A stretch of DNA of 64,000 bases from CBDATB01 sp965199745. Lineage in GTDB: Bacteria > Bacteroidota > Bacteroidia > Cytophagales > Flammeovirgaceae. The stretch spans positions 62,001 to 126,000 of the forward strand of contig CBDATB010000005.1 of assembly GCA_965199745.1 (NCBI GenBank), given 5' to 3'. Position numbers and translations under genes: made by a program. The notes under the pieces were generated by a model. The model was not told the DNA's origin. It was given only the letters and a program-made list of their open reading frames with translations, and did not search any database. Of the stretch, positions 43,794-53,707 are shown in pieces. Each line of letters starts with the position of its first letter. The stretch's first letter is position 1.

Positions 43794-45557
43794 TCAATCC
43801 TGCATAATTAATTCTTTTCTATAAATATTGAATATACGCGACTTCGATACGAAGCCTTTGTAGACGCCATCTGCTATTACGGGTAGATTCCATGCTTGGG
43901 TAGATTCAAACTTACGCATAATTTGCTCCATATTCTCACCATGTGAGATAAGTGCGGGAGGTTGCTCCATTAAAGAAGCAATTTTGATGCTTTTTTGTTT
44001 TGTCTCACTGAACATAACTTCCCTCACATTATCTAATGTAATAATGCCTACTAGCTTGCCCTTGTCATCTATTACTGGAAATATATTTCTTTTACTTTTG
44101 CTGATTAGCTTAATCAAATCTTCTAGCATTGCCGCATGATGAATAGGTTGCAGGTCTGTTTCTATCACTTTGTGTATCTGCAGGTTATTCAGTATTTTTT
44201 TATCTTTATTACCCCTCACTAAGTCGCCTCTTCTTATCAATTCTCTTACATAAGGAGAATGCGCGTCGAAGTAAGACACAGTAGTGAAAGCAATAGCTGA
44301 GACTATCATGAGTGGTATGAATAGAGTATAACCGCCCGTCAGTTCAGCAATGAGAAAAATAGCCGTTAAAGGTGCATATTGTGTCCCGCTCAGTACGCCG
44401 CACATACCGACCAGTGCAAAATTTACTTCCGATATTTGGGCAATACCAAATAGATTGATTAACCTAGCGAAAGCAAAACCGGCAAAACCTCCTAAGAACA
44501 AAGATGGAGCAAAAGTGCCAGCACTACCACCTGAAGCAATAGTTACAGAAGATGCTAGCGTTTTGATGAATACTAAGGCAGCGATATAAACTAAAATAAA
44601 CCACTGATTTTGCATATTGCTCATGAACAAGCTGCGTTTTAATATATTGGTCTCTTGCGAATTGAGGATTTCAGAAATATGTATATATCCTTCTCCGTAC
44701 ACAGGTGGAAATAATACAATCATTGCAGTAAGAGAGATTCCACCTATGAGTGCACGGGTGTAGTTATTCTTAATTTTTTTAAAATAGCTTTCCGACTGTA
44801 GTAGAATTTTTGTGAAGTAAATAGCTGTAAAACCACAAATTACTGCCAAAGCAAAATAATAAGGCAAATCTTGTGCGGCAAAGCTGTCGACTTGTTTAAA
44901 AGCAAATAAAGTGCTATCTTTATGCAAGATAATAGAAGTGAGATTAGCAGTAGCTGAGGCAATTAATAAAGGTATAAAATTAGAAATGGTAATATCTACA
45001 AAAATAACTTCAATACTAAAAATTAAACCGGCGATAGGCGCATTAAAAATAGCCGATATAACAGCAGCCGTACCGCAGCCAATCATCAATACCCGTGTTT
45101 TGTAATTTAGTAGAAAAATACGAGCAATATTTGAACCGATAGCAGACCCTGTTAGCACAATGGGAGATTCTAACCCACCCGAACCACCAAAGCCAACAGT
45201 GATAGCACTAGTAATCATACGGGAATAGGTTTTGCGCTTTTCCATTAGTCCCGAGCGTTTGGAAATAGAATAAAGAATATCAGTAATAGAATGTCCTTGT
45301 TTTTCCCTATAAAGCAGTTTAGCAAGCAGGACGGTGAGTAGAATGCCTATGATAGGATAGGCTAATTGAAAATAATTTTCTAGATAGGTCTGCGCAGTCA
45401 GCTGTTGGTCTATCAAATGAACAACTTGTTTGAGTAAAATAGCAGCTAACCCTGCAATAATTCCTGTAATAGCACTAGCAAATAAAAGGAAATTTCTCTC
45501 CGATACGTATTTCCTTCTCCATGCCAGTGCTTTATCTATGTATTGGCTAATACGCAT
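43794..45557 (-). CDS. ClC-family chloride channel or antiporter with CBS domains
   Basis: A 587-aa ClC protein with about 11 membrane segments and two C-terminal CBS domains (about 455-585). GSGGLESPIVLTG holds Glu130 at the place of the gating glutamate (E. coli ClC-ec1 Glu148), and GGSAGTFAPSLFLGG matches the GxFxP anion site. The CBS pair (AMLEDLIKLISKSKRNIFPVIDDKGKLVGIITL and HGENMEQIMRKFESTQAWNLPVI) would bind nucleotides. Channel versus H+/Cl- antiport cannot be told. Confidence 0.9.
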   Translation of the reverse strand: MRISQYIDKALAWRRKYVSERNFLLFASAITGIIAGLAAILLKQVVHLIDQQLTAQTYLENYFQLAYPIIGILLTVLLAKLLYREKQGHSITDILYSISKRSGLMEKRKTYSRMITSAITVGFGGSGGLESPIVLTGSAIGSNIARIFLLNYKTRVLMIGCGTAAVISAIFNAPIAGLIFSIEVIFVDITISNFIPLLIASATANLTSIILHKDSTLFAFKQVDSFAAQDLPYYFALAVICGFTAIYFTKILLQSESYFKKIKNNYTRALIGGISLTAMIVLFPPVYGEGYIHISEILNSQETNILKRSLFMSNMQNQWFILVYIAALVFIKTLASSVTIASGGSAGTFAPSLFLGGFAGFAFARLINLFGIAQISEVNFALVGMCGVLSGTQYAPLTAIFLIAELTGGYTLFIPLMIVSAIAFTTVSYFDAHSPYVRELIRRGDLVRGNKDKKILNNLQIHKVIETDLQPIHHAAMLEDLIKLISKSKRNIFPVIDDKGKLVGIITLDNVREVMFSETKQKSIKIASLMEQPPALISHGENMEQIMRKFESTQAWNLPVIADGVYKGFVSKSRIFNIYRKELIMQD

Positions 45558-45594
45558 TTATTATTACTACTTTGGGAAGAAGAATTGTTCATCG

Positions 45595-45624
45595 TTGTAG
45601 TTTTAAGATAAACTCTTAACTTTG
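45595..45624 (+). promoter_or_regulatory. Candidate promoter for the propionyl-CoA operon
   Basis: TTG at 45595-45597, 19 bases, then TAACTTTG at 45617-45624: a full match to the Bacteroidota consensus. The start site would lie about 275 bases before the ATG of the BCCP gene. Confidence 0.5.
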
Positions 45625-45727
45625 TTTATTCTTACAACAGATGCCAAATATTTCTCGGTAAACTCGGTCGTTTTTGAAAATTATCTCACAACATTGATGT
45701 TTGTACTCCAAAATGTCAGTTATTATT

Positions 45728-45735
45728 TACCTTTG
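45728..45735 (+). promoter_or_regulatory. Second candidate -7 element for the propionyl-CoA operon
   Basis: TACCTTTG fits TAnnTTTG; the nearest TTG (45701-45703) is 24 bases away, longer than usual. It may be an alternative, closer promoter. Confidence 0.3.
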
Positions 45736-45903
45736 GACACCACTTTTAACCTTCCCCCTATGGAAAGGTTTACTCTTGCGCAAGACTTTTTGTTGAATTT
45801 TTGCCCAATGCCTAAATATATTTAAATTTTGAAAGTTCAAACTGATAAAGTCTTTAATAAATTTTCGAATATACTGATCATTTTTTAATTCAGCAATTTG
45901 GCA

Positions 45904-46386
45904 ATGAAGCATAATTATGTGATTAAAATTGCACAAGAAATTATTACGCTTAAGGCAGAATCTTTAAATAATTTGGATTTGATAAGTAAAAGTCCAGGGA
46001 ATTTTCATGTACTGCGTAATAACCGAGCGTTCCATGTTGAACTTTTACAAGCCGATTTTTCTAATAAAAAGCTAAAGATCAATGTTAATGGCAATCAGTA
46101 TGACCTTGCGATTCAAGACCCTTATGACCAATTAATTAACCAGATGGGCTTGTCTTCAGCAAAGGTACAACAGATGAAACTCATTAAAGCCCCGATGCCT
46201 GGAATGATACTAGAAATTATGGTAAAAGAAGGTCAGGAAGTTAGTGCCGGAACACCATTAGTCATTTTAGAAGCTATGAAAATGGAAAATATCTTAAAAT
46301 CTGCGGGAGAAGGTACTATTAAGTCCATCGAAGTACAAAAGGAAACAGCCGTAGATAAAGGACAGATAATCATAGAGTTACTTTAA
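45904..46386 (+). CDS. Biotin carboxyl carrier protein of an acyl-CoA carboxylase
   Basis: A 160-aa BCCP whose C-terminal lipoyl/biotinyl domain carries the biotinylation motif EAMKMEN with Lys126. The N-terminal part (KHNYVIKIAQEIITL) is a variable dimerisation region. It starts at ATG 45904; an in-frame TTG two codons earlier (45898) is less likely. It is the first gene of the operon and would present biotin to the AccC and carboxyltransferase encoded downstream. Confidence 0.88.
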   Translation: MKHNYVIKIAQEIITLKAESLNNLDLISKSPGNFHVLRNNRAFHVELLQADFSNKKLKINVNGNQYDLAIQDPYDQLINQMGLSSAKVQQMKLIKAPMPGMILEIMVKEGQEVSAGTPLVILEAMKMENILKSAGEGTIKSIEVQKETAVDKGQIIIELL

Positions 46387-46447
46387 TTGTTTCACCATAA
46401 ATACTTTTGTTACTATTTGTTCTGTATCACCTGTCATTACCAAAAAA

Positions 46448-47542
46448 ATGTTTGCAGATTTTAACAAAACAACAAAAACGCAATGGCTAGAACAAGTTGA
46501 AAAAGATTTGAGAGGGCAGCCTGCTCAGACACTAAACTGGCAAATAGGCGACCTTGAGTTCAGCCCTTTTTATCATCTGAGCGACGCTCTTGCCAACCAA
46601 ACTTTTATTCATCAGCGTAATAATGCTTGGGAAATAGGTGAATATCTAGTAGTTACAGATTGTAAACTAGCTAATGCACAAGCCTTAGATAGCTTGAATA
46701 AAGGGGCGAATGCGCTGTGTTTTGAATTTCGTAATGAGCTTTCTCTCGAGTATCTAGCTACTTTATTAAAAAATATTCAGCACGAATGGATAAGTACACA
46801 TTTTGTCGTCAGGCGTAATGCTGCGTTGCAGGGGTTAGAAAATTTTACAGAAATACTCAAGGAGAAAAAACAGGATGCTAAAATTGTCTCTTGTTTCTTT
46901 GATATAGAAGATCTACCTGTCTCAAAAGTAGCTGCCTGGCAAAAACAGCTACCCAAAGCCCGACTCATAGCTATTGATGCTACTACAAAATTTACTCAAG
47001 ACGACCATGTCGTTACAGAGTTATTGTGGGCTATCAGAAAAGCAAATACGTGGCTCACTAAAATAGATAAGCAAGGGCTAAACCTCCAGGAATACACACA
47101 GACACTATATTTCTCTTTTGCTCTATCAGATAATTATTTTTTGAATATAGCAAAAATCAGAGCTTTCAAATGGCTTTGGCATCAAATTGCTACTGCTTGG
47201 GGCATAGCTGCTCACTTACCTCCTTTCATTGAAGTAAAACTAAGTGAAAAATTCCAAACAGCAGATGAGCATTATAACAAGATACAATCGAGTGTCCAAG
47301 CAATATCGGCAGCAGCAAGTGGGGTGAGCCGACTGGTTATCCCCCCTTCAGACGCATTCAAAAAAGCAAATAGCTCTGTTTTTTCGCGCCGTATTGCTTT
47401 AAATATTCATCACTTACTGCAAAATGAAAGTTATATAGATCAGGTAATTGACCCGGCCGCAGGCAGCTACTTTATTGAATGCCTGACACAAGATTTAGCA
47501 AAAAAAGCGTGGGGCTTATTTCAAGAAAATGACACAGTTTAA
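46448..47542 (+). CDS. mutA: Methylmalonyl-CoA mutase small subunit (MutA-like, short)
   Basis: A 364-aa TIM-barrel-like protein similar to the non-catalytic small subunit of methylmalonyl-CoA mutase: MFADFNKTTKTQWLEQVEKDL at the start, then LSDNYFLNIAKIRAFKWLWHQI and DPAAGSYFIECLTQDLAKKAW near the end, which echo motifs of the large subunit. It ends shortly after the barrel and has no B12-binding domain, so it is shorter than the classical 600-aa MutA. It pairs with MutB (49035-51173). It lies 61 bases after BCCP and 12 before AccC. Confidence 0.85.
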   Translation: MFADFNKTTKTQWLEQVEKDLRGQPAQTLNWQIGDLEFSPFYHLSDALANQTFIHQRNNAWEIGEYLVVTDCKLANAQALDSLNKGANALCFEFRNELSLEYLATLLKNIQHEWISTHFVVRRNAALQGLENFTEILKEKKQDAKIVSCFFDIEDLPVSKVAAWQKQLPKARLIAIDATTKFTQDDHVVTELLWAIRKANTWLTKIDKQGLNLQEYTQTLYFSFALSDNYFLNIAKIRAFKWLWHQIATAWGIAAHLPPFIEVKLSEKFQTADEHYNKIQSSVQAISAAASGVSRLVIPPSDAFKKANSSVFSRRIALNIHHLLQNESYIDQVIDPAAGSYFIECLTQDLAKKAWGLFQENDTV

Positions 47543-47554
47543 TTTTTTTAAACC

Positions 47555-49024
47555 ATGAAAAAAATACTAATAGCCAACAGGGGTGAAATAGCAATTCGTG
47601 TGATGCGTACTGCCCGCAAAATGGGCATAAAAACCGTAGCCGTCTACTCCGAAGCCGATCGCGACGCCCCTTGTGTACGCCTTTCTGATGAAGCAGTTTT
47701 TTTGGGTGCAGCACCCTCTTCAGAATCTTACTTAGCCATAGACAAAATAATTGAGGCAGCAAAGCAAACCAATGCCGATGCTATTCATCCGGGGTATGGT
47801 TTTTTGAGTGAAAACGCTGAATTTGCCCAAGAAGTAACTAATAACGGAATTATCTTTATCGGTCCGAAACCTCACGCAATTCGCATAATGGGTAGTAAAC
47901 TAGCTGCCAAAGAAGCTGTAAAAAGCTATGGTATCCCAATGGTACCCGGTCTTGAAGAAGCTATTACAGATGTTAACCTAGCAAAAAAAGTAGCTGCTGA
48001 AATTGGCTTTCCTATTCTCATCAAAGCATCTGCAGGCGGTGGCGGTAAGGGCATGCGCGTAGTCGATAATCTGGAAGATTTGCCCCAGCAGATGGAACGT
48101 GCCATTGGCGAGGCTGCTTCTGCTTTTGGCGACGGCTCGGTTTTTATTGAGAAGTACGTAACATCCCCCAGACATGTAGAAGTCCAAGTACTTGCCGATG
48201 CGTATGGTCGTGTACTGCATTTGTTCGAGCGAGAATGCAGCGTACAGCGGCGACACCAGAAAGTAGTAGAAGAAGCACCCTCTGCCGTGCTAACACCCAA
48301 ACTCAGAAGAGCCATGGGAGAAGCAGCCGTAAAAGTGGCCAAAGCCTGTAGTTACGTTGGAGCCGGCACGGTAGAGTTCTTACTCGATAAAAATAAAAAT
48401 TTCTACTTCCTAGAAATGAATACCAGGCTTCAAGTAGAACATCCCGTTACTGAGATGATTACAGGCATAGATTTGGTAGAACAACAAATTCGCGTAGCAA
48501 GAGGAGAAAGCCTGCCTTTCAATGAGAAAGATTTACATATCACAGGACATGCCCTCGAACTTAGGGTATATGCCGAAGATCCGTTAAATAATTTTCTGCC
48601 TAGTGTCGGCACACTTACTACTTATGAAAAGCCCACAGGTGAGGGTATTCGGGTCGATGATGGCTATGAAGCCAATATGGAAATTCCTATTTTCTACGAC
48701 CCGATGATTGCCAAGCTCATTACTTATGGCAAAACTAGGGAAGAAGCTATCCAACGCATGCTCGAAGCCATTGACCAATATAAGATCGAGGGAATTGCGA
48801 CCACACTGCCCTTTGGCAAATTTGTCTGTGAACATGAGGCATTTACCAGCGGAGAATTTGATACGCATTTTGTCAGTAAATACTACTCATCTGAACATAT
48901 ACTGAAGCAGCGTACTGATGAACAACAGATAGCCGCTGCCGTTGGTCTACATTTATTTTTAGAAAGTAAGAAACAATTAAAAACCATTGAAAACCCACCT
49001 TCTATGTGGAAGCAAAATAGATAA
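47555..49024 (+). CDS. accC: Biotin carboxylase subunit (AccC/PccA type)
   Basis: A 489-aa ATP-grasp enzyme that carboxylates biotin on BCCP with bicarbonate and ATP. It opens with MKKILIANRGEIAIRVMRTA, has the ATP loop KASAGGGGKGMRVV, CSVQRRHQKVVEEAP, and the metal/active-site block YFLEMNTRLQVEHPVTEM. Length is normal for the stand-alone subunit. Context with the carboxyltransferase and mutase genes points to propionyl-CoA rather than acetyl-CoA carboxylase, though it may serve both. Confidence 0.92.
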   Translation: MKKILIANRGEIAIRVMRTARKMGIKTVAVYSEADRDAPCVRLSDEAVFLGAAPSSESYLAIDKIIEAAKQTNADAIHPGYGFLSENAEFAQEVTNNGIIFIGPKPHAIRIMGSKLAAKEAVKSYGIPMVPGLEEAITDVNLAKKVAAEIGFPILIKASAGGGGKGMRVVDNLEDLPQQMERAIGEAASAFGDGSVFIEKYVTSPRHVEVQVLADAYGRVLHLFERECSVQRRHQKVVEEAPSAVLTPKLRRAMGEAAVKVAKACSYVGAGTVEFLLDKNKNFYFLEMNTRLQVEHPVTEMITGIDLVEQQIRVARGESLPFNEKDLHITGHALELRVYAEDPLNNFLPSVGTLTTYEKPTGEGIRVDDGYEANMEIPIFYDPMIAKLITYGKTREEAIQRMLEAIDQYKIEGIATTLPFGKFVCEHEAFTSGEFDTHFVSKYYSSEHILKQRTDEQQIAAAVGLHLFLESKKQLKTIENPPSMWKQNR

Positions 49025-49034
49025 TTTGTGAGAC

Positions 49035-51173
49035 ATGAAACCAAATTTCAAAAAAATATCACTGCAATGTCCCGCAAATAGCAGCAAAAAACCCAAGCCT
49101 GTCCGTACAGCACCAGAAGGCATTACTATTCATAACTTTTACGATAAGCAGAGCAATAAAGATTTTGAACATCTTGGTTTTGTAGCAGGCATACCGCCTT
49201 TTTTACGGGGTCCTTACAGCTCCATGTATGCCCGCCATCCTTGGACTATTCGTCAATATGCAGGTTTTTCCACAGCTACCGAAAGTAATGCTTTCTACCG
49301 CCGTAACCTTGAACAAGGACAAAAAGGTCTATCAGTAGCTTTTGACCTAGCTACTCATCGAGGCTATGATAGCGATCACCCACGAGTGATGGGTGACGTA
49401 GGAATGGCAGGGGTAGCCATTGATACAGTAGAAGATATAAAAATACTGTTCGATCAGATTCCACTAGATAAAATGTCTGTTTCAATGACTATGAACGGGG
49501 CAGTAATACCTATTATGGCTTTTTATATTGTGGCAGCGGAAGAGCAAGGCGTAAATCCCTCGCTGCTCAGCGGAACTATTCAAAACGATATTTTGAAAGA
49601 ATTTATGGTGCGTAATACTTACATCTACCCCCCCAAACATTCTATGCGCATCATTGGTGATATTTTTGAATATACGGCTAAAAATATGCCTAAATTTAAT
49701 GCCATAAGTATCAGTGGATATCATATGCACGAAGCAGGTGCTTCGGCAAATATTGAATTAGCTTATACCTTAGCTGACGGTTTAGAATATATTAGAGCAG
49801 GCATTGCAGCAGGCTTGAGCATTGATGAATTTGCACCGCGTCTGTCTTTTTTTTGGGGTGTTGGCATGAATTATTTTATGGAAATTGCCAAAATGCGCGC
49901 GGCTAGAATATTGTGGGCAAAAATTGTGAAACAATTCAACCCCCAAAACCCTAAATCTATGGCACTGCGTACGCATTGCCAAACCTCCGGCTGGAGTTTG
50001 ACCGCTCAAGATCCGTTTAATAATATTGCACGAACAACTATTGAAGCAATGGCTGCAGTTTTCGGTGGCACACAATCATTGCACACAAACTCCTTAGATG
50101 AGGCCATTGCATTACCAACAGATTTTTCTGCTAAAATTGCGCGTGATACCCAAAAGTATTTACGAGAAAAGACTGGTATCACCAAAGTGGTCGACCCTTG
50201 GGGTGGCTCCTACTATGTAGAATATTTGACCCACGAACTGAGTAAAAAGGCTTGGACACTTATCAAAGAAATTGAAGATTTGGGGGGTATGGCAAAAGCC
50301 ATAGAAAAAGGCCTACCCAAAATACGTATAGAAGAAGCTGCCGCCAAAAAACAAGCACGCATCGACAGCGGTCAGGATAAAATTGTCGGTATCAATTGCT
50401 TCATTAACCAAGATCAAGAAGAACAACTAGCCGTGTTGAGTGTAGATAACACGGCAGTGCGAAATCAACAGCTTGCTCATATCAAGCAAGTTAAACTGAC
50501 AAGAGACACGCAGGAAATTCAGAAAACCTTACTTGCACTCGAAAACAATGCAGCATCGGGTAGTGGAAATCTACTAGAATTTGCCATTGAAGCTGCCCGG
50601 CAACGAGCGACACTTGGAGAGATTTCTCTAGCAATGGAAAAGGCTTTCGGAAGGTATCAAGCAGCTGTCCATACTATCTCGGGTGCTTATTCCAGTGCTA
50701 TCGATAAGGATGAAAGTTTTCAAAAGGCTCGAATACTTTCCGACAAATTTGCTCAACTCGACGGTAGACGACCGCGAATAATGGTAGTTAAACTAGGGCA
50801 AGATGGACATGACAGAGGCGCTAAAGTAATTGCTACCAGTTTTGCAGATATAGGTTTTGATGTAGATGTAGGTCCTTTGTTTCAAACGCCAGCAGAAGCA
50901 GTGCGACACGCTGCCGAAAATGATGTACATGTGTTGGGTATCTCTTCCTTAGCAGCAGGACACAAAACCCTAATACCACAAGTTATGGAAGAATTAGCCA
51001 ACATTGATAGAGCAGAAATATTGGTAATTATCGGAGGCGTAATTCCACCACAAGATTATGATTTCTTATATCAGCTTGGTGTAACAGGAGTATTCGGACC
51101 AGGAACCGTTATTGCCAAAGCGGCAATAGAAATATTAGAAAAAATGATAAACTATATGAGTGATGAGGAATAA
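49035..51173 (+). CDS. mutB: Methylmalonyl-CoA mutase large (catalytic) subunit
   Basis: A 712-aa adenosylcobalamin enzyme that converts (R)-methylmalonyl-CoA to succinyl-CoA. The barrel has the substrate region [23 protein letters not shown] and [28 protein letters not shown]; the C-terminal cobalamin domain has the base-off motif Asp590-x-His592-xx-Gly595 (DGHDRG), then GISSLAAGH and [10 protein letters not shown]. All key parts are present. It starts 10 bases after AccC and its last bases overlap the next gene. Confidence 0.95.
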   Translation: MKPNFKKISLQCPANSSKKPKPVRTAPEGITIHNFYDKQSNKDFEHLGFVAGIPPFLRGPYSSMYARHPWTIRQYAGFSTATESNAFYRRNLEQGQKGLSVAFDLATHRGYDSDHPRVMGDVGMAGVAIDTVEDIKILFDQIPLDKMSVSMTMNGAVIPIMAFYIVAAEEQGVNPSLLSGTIQNDILKEFMVRNTYIYPPKHSMRIIGDIFEYTAKNMPKFNAISISGYHMHEAGASANIELAYTLADGLEYIRAGIAAGLSIDEFAPRLSFFWGVGMNYFMEIAKMRAARILWAKIVKQFNPQNPKSMALRTHCQTSGWSLTAQDPFNNIARTTIEAMAAVFGGTQSLHTNSLDEAIALPTDFSAKIARDTQKYLREKTGITKVVDPWGGSYYVEYLTHELSKKAWTLIKEIEDLGGMAKAIEKGLPKIRIEEAAAKKQARIDSGQDKIVGINCFINQDQEEQLAVLSVDNTAVRNQQLAHIKQVKLTRDTQEIQKTLLALENNAASGSGNLLEFAIEAARQRATLGEISLAMEKAFGRYQAAVHTISGAYSSAIDKDESFQKARILSDKFAQLDGRRPRIMVVKLGQDGHDRGAKVIATSFADIGFDVDVGPLFQTPAEAVRHAAENDVHVLGISSLAAGHKTLIPQVMEELANIDRAEILVIIGGVIPPQDYDFLYQLGVTGVFGPGTVIAKAAIEILEKMINYMSDEE

Positions 51174-52704
51174 GAAAAAAATATTAAACGAAAAAATAAT
51201 CGATGCTCACTTGGGCGGAGGACAGGCAAAAATTGACAAGCAACACGAAAAGGGCAAGCTCACCGCACGCGAGCGAATTCATTTTCTTTTAGATGATGGT
51301 TCTTTTGAAGAAATAGGTATTTTGGTTACACATCGAACTACTGACTTTGGTATGGATAAGCAGATTTTTTACGGCGATGGTGTTGTAACAGGTTATGGTA
51401 CTATTCATGGGCGACTTGTCTATGTCTTCGCTCAAGATTTTACAGTTTTCGGCGGCTCGCTTTCAGAAACACACGCCGAAAAAATTTGTAAAATTATGGA
51501 TATGGCTCTGAAAACAGGCGCACCTCTCATCGGGCTAAATGACAGTGGTGGAGCTCGAATTCAGGAGGGAGTTCGTTCTTTAGGCGGATATGCCGATATT
51601 TTTTACCGCAATGTACTTTCATCGGGAGTAATCCCACAAATATCGGCAATTATGGGACCTTGTGCTGGCGGGGCGGTGTACTCCCCTGCAATGACCGACT
51701 TCACCATTATGGTCGAAAATTCAAGTTATATGTTCGTCACAGGCCCCAATGTCGTAAAAACTGTTACTAACGAAACAGTAAGTTCTGAAGAACTCGGTGG
51801 CGCACACACGCATGCTACTAAATCAGGCGTAACGCACCTGACTGCCGCTAATGATATTGACTGTATAGAAAAAGTAAAAAAAATACTCAGTTACATACCA
51901 CAAAATTGCGAGGACAGCACTCCTGTATTATCCTATCAAATTGCCGAAGAGACACGTGAAATTTTAGAAAATATTATACCCGAAAATCCCAACCAGCCCT
52001 ATGATATGCGCAAAGTCATAATCGGTATTATGGACCGAGATTCCTTCTTTGAAATACACCAAGGTTATGCCGAGAATATTGTAGTAGGATTCGCGCGACT
52101 AGCAGGTAAAAGTATAGGTGTTGTAGCCAACCAGCCCATCAGTCTAGCAGGAGTATTGGATGTAGAAAGTTCAAAAAAAGCAGCGCGTTTTACCCGATTC
52201 TGCGATTGTTTCAATATTCCTTTACTCGTGTTAGTAGACGTTCCGGGGTTCTTACCAGGTACAGATCAAGAATGGAACGGTATTATTACTAATGGAGCTA
52301 AACTATTATATGCCCTAAGTGAAGCAACAGTTCCAAGAATAACGGTCATTACGAGAAAGGCTTATGGAGGTGCTTATGATGTAATGAACTCCAAGCATAT
52401 AGGAGCTGATTTGAATTATGCCTGGCCATCGGCAGAAATTGCTGTGATGGGTGCTAAAGGTGCGAGTGAAATTATTTTTAAAAAAGAAATTAACACCGCA
52501 AAAGACCCCAAGCAAAAGCTCAAAGAAAAAGAAGCCGAATATGCCCAAAAATTCGCTACTCCCTACCGCGCAGCACAACGCGGTTTTATCGACGAAGTGA
52601 TAACACCCGAAAATACTCGAAGAAAACTCATCAAGGCCTATGCAATGCTCGAAAATAAAGCTGTGAAACTACCCAAAAAGAAGCACGGAAATATTCCTTT
52701 ATGA
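51163..52704 (+). CDS. Propionyl-CoA carboxylase beta (carboxyltransferase) subunit
   Basis: A 513-aa crotonase-fold carboxyltransferase that moves the carboxyl group from biotin to propionyl-CoA, giving (S)-methylmalonyl-CoA. Key motifs are [47 protein letters not shown] and [15 protein letters not shown] with [13 protein letters not shown] prefer ATG 51163 over the GTG at 51160; it overlaps the mutB stop by 11 bases, so translation is coupled. With BCCP, AccC and the mutase it completes propionyl-CoA to succinyl-CoA except for the epimerase, which is not in this window. Confidence 0.92.
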   Translation: MRNKKKILNEKIIDAHLGGGQAKIDKQHEKGKLTARERIHFLLDDGSFEEIGILVTHRTTDFGMDKQIFYGDGVVTGYGTIHGRLVYVFAQDFTVFGGSLSETHAEKICKIMDMALKTGAPLIGLNDSGGARIQEGVRSLGGYADIFYRNVLSSGVIPQISAIMGPCAGGAVYSPAMTDFTIMVENSSYMFVTGPNVVKTVTNETVSSEELGGAHTHATKSGVTHLTAANDIDCIEKVKKILSYIPQNCEDSTPVLSYQIAEETREILENIIPENPNQPYDMRKVIIGIMDRDSFFEIHQGYAENIVVGFARLAGKSIGVVANQPISLAGVLDVESSKKAARFTRFCDCFNIPLLVLVDVPGFLPGTDQEWNGIITNGAKLLYALSEATVPRITVITRKAYGGAYDVMNSKHIGADLNYAWPSAEIAVMGAKGASEIIFKKEINTAKDPKQKLKEKEAEYAQKFATPYRAAQRGFIDEVITPENTRRKLIKAYAMLENKAVKLPKKKHGNIPL

Positions 52705-52859
52705 GTTCGATTAGTTAATGCGAAAGTCAATTAAGACCACCAAAAATTGATTGATACTAACTTTAATTGCCGAAATTTTGAGAGAAAAACATTATGCTTT
52801 AATATTTTTTTTCTACGAAAAGCTCAAATACTGGGTTTAGTTTTGAATTTTTAAATTAT

Positions 52860-53600
52860 ATGCAAGAACTGCTGACAACAGACGGGCTTTTAAGTTTACT
52901 AACACTTACTATCCTTGAAATTATTTTAGGTGTAGATAATGTTATTTTTATTGCCATTGTCTGCTCTGCACTACCAAGAAATCAGCAAAATAAAGCGAGA
53001 ACTGCCGGGGTAATGCTCGCCTTAGTAGCTCGCTTAATTTTGTTAGGTAGTATTACTTGGATGACCCAACTTGATAAAAAACCTTTAATCAGCATATTAT
53101 CTTTTGACTTTACTACCAAGGATTTAATTCTTTTTTGCGGTGGACTTTTCCTTATTGCTAAAAGTATTTCTGAAATACACAATAAATTTGAAAGCAAAGA
53201 GAATATTCCCGAAATAAAGAAATTAAGTATAAAAAAAGTTGTTTTTCAGATTATCCTAATAGATATTATTTTTTCTTTTGATTCTATTCTTACTGCCGTG
53301 GGACTCTCTAGGAGTTTGCCTATTATGGCACTAGCAGTTATTTTTGGATTATTTATTATGATTTTTTTTGCCAAAGTCATCGGTGAGTTTGTAGAAAATC
53401 ATCCGACTGTGAAAATGCTCGCCTTGTCTTTTTTGGTACTTATTGGTTTCTTACTAATAGTAGAATCTTTTGGTGAACATGTACCAAAGGGCTATGTGTA
53501 TTTTGCCATTACTTTTTCCGTGTCGGTAGAGTTTTTGAATATGAAGCTCCGAAAATCAGGTACTAAACACCCAATTGCTGACCAGAGTAAACAAGTCTGA
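52860..53600 (+). CDS. TerC-family integral membrane protein
   Basis: A 246-aa protein with about seven membrane helices and acidic motifs of the TerC family: LEIILGVDNVIFIAIV near the start and IILIDIIFSFDSILTAVGLS in the middle. Recent work on relatives links TerC proteins to metal (manganese) efflux loading exoenzymes, and older work to tellurite resistance; which applies here is unknown. A -7-like TAGTTTTG at 52838-52845 precedes it. Confidence 0.88.
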   Translation: MQELLTTDGLLSLLTLTILEIILGVDNVIFIAIVCSALPRNQQNKARTAGVMLALVARLILLGSITWMTQLDKKPLISILSFDFTTKDLILFCGGLFLIAKSISEIHNKFESKENIPEIKKLSIKKVVFQIILIDIIFSFDSILTAVGLSRSLPIMALAVIFGLFIMIFFAKVIGEFVENHPTVKMLALSFLVLIGFLLIVESFGEHVPKGYVYFAITFSVSVEFLNMKLRKSGTKHPIADQSKQV

Positions 53601-53650
53601 GAAAGTTAATATTATACATTTTGAACAGCTACACTAATAATACGATATTC

Positions 53651-53664
53651 CTTGCGATCGCAAG
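53651..53664. promoter_or_regulatory. 14-base perfect palindrome centred on GCGATCGC upstream of mod1
   Basis: CTTGCGATCGCAAG reads the same on both strands and lies 44 bases before the mod1 ATG. The copy upstream of mod2 (55483-55496) has one mismatch (G for T in the left arm). It could be an operator or a self-methylation site. Nothing else is known. Confidence 0.4.
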
Positions 53665-53707
53665 TTGAAAAAATATTGTAGTAAGTCATCAGTATAATCA
53701 CAAAAAC

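Larger units (their letters stand above)
45558..45903. other. Divergent intergenic region of 346 bases with two promoter-like sites
   Basis: Between the ClC gene (minus) and the carboxylase operon (plus). No gene is supported in it. It holds a perfect TTG-N19-TAACTTTG promoter and a second -7-like TACCTTTG, leaving a leader of 170-280 bases before the first operon gene. Confidence 0.5.

Noticed and set aside
45622..45936. Open frames on both strands upstream of the BCCP gene
   Set aside because: They overlap promoter-like sites, have low-quality composition and match nothing recognisable.
52705..52859. Possible small RNA or tRNA before TerC
   Set aside because: No cloverleaf, T-loop or stable hairpin could be drawn.
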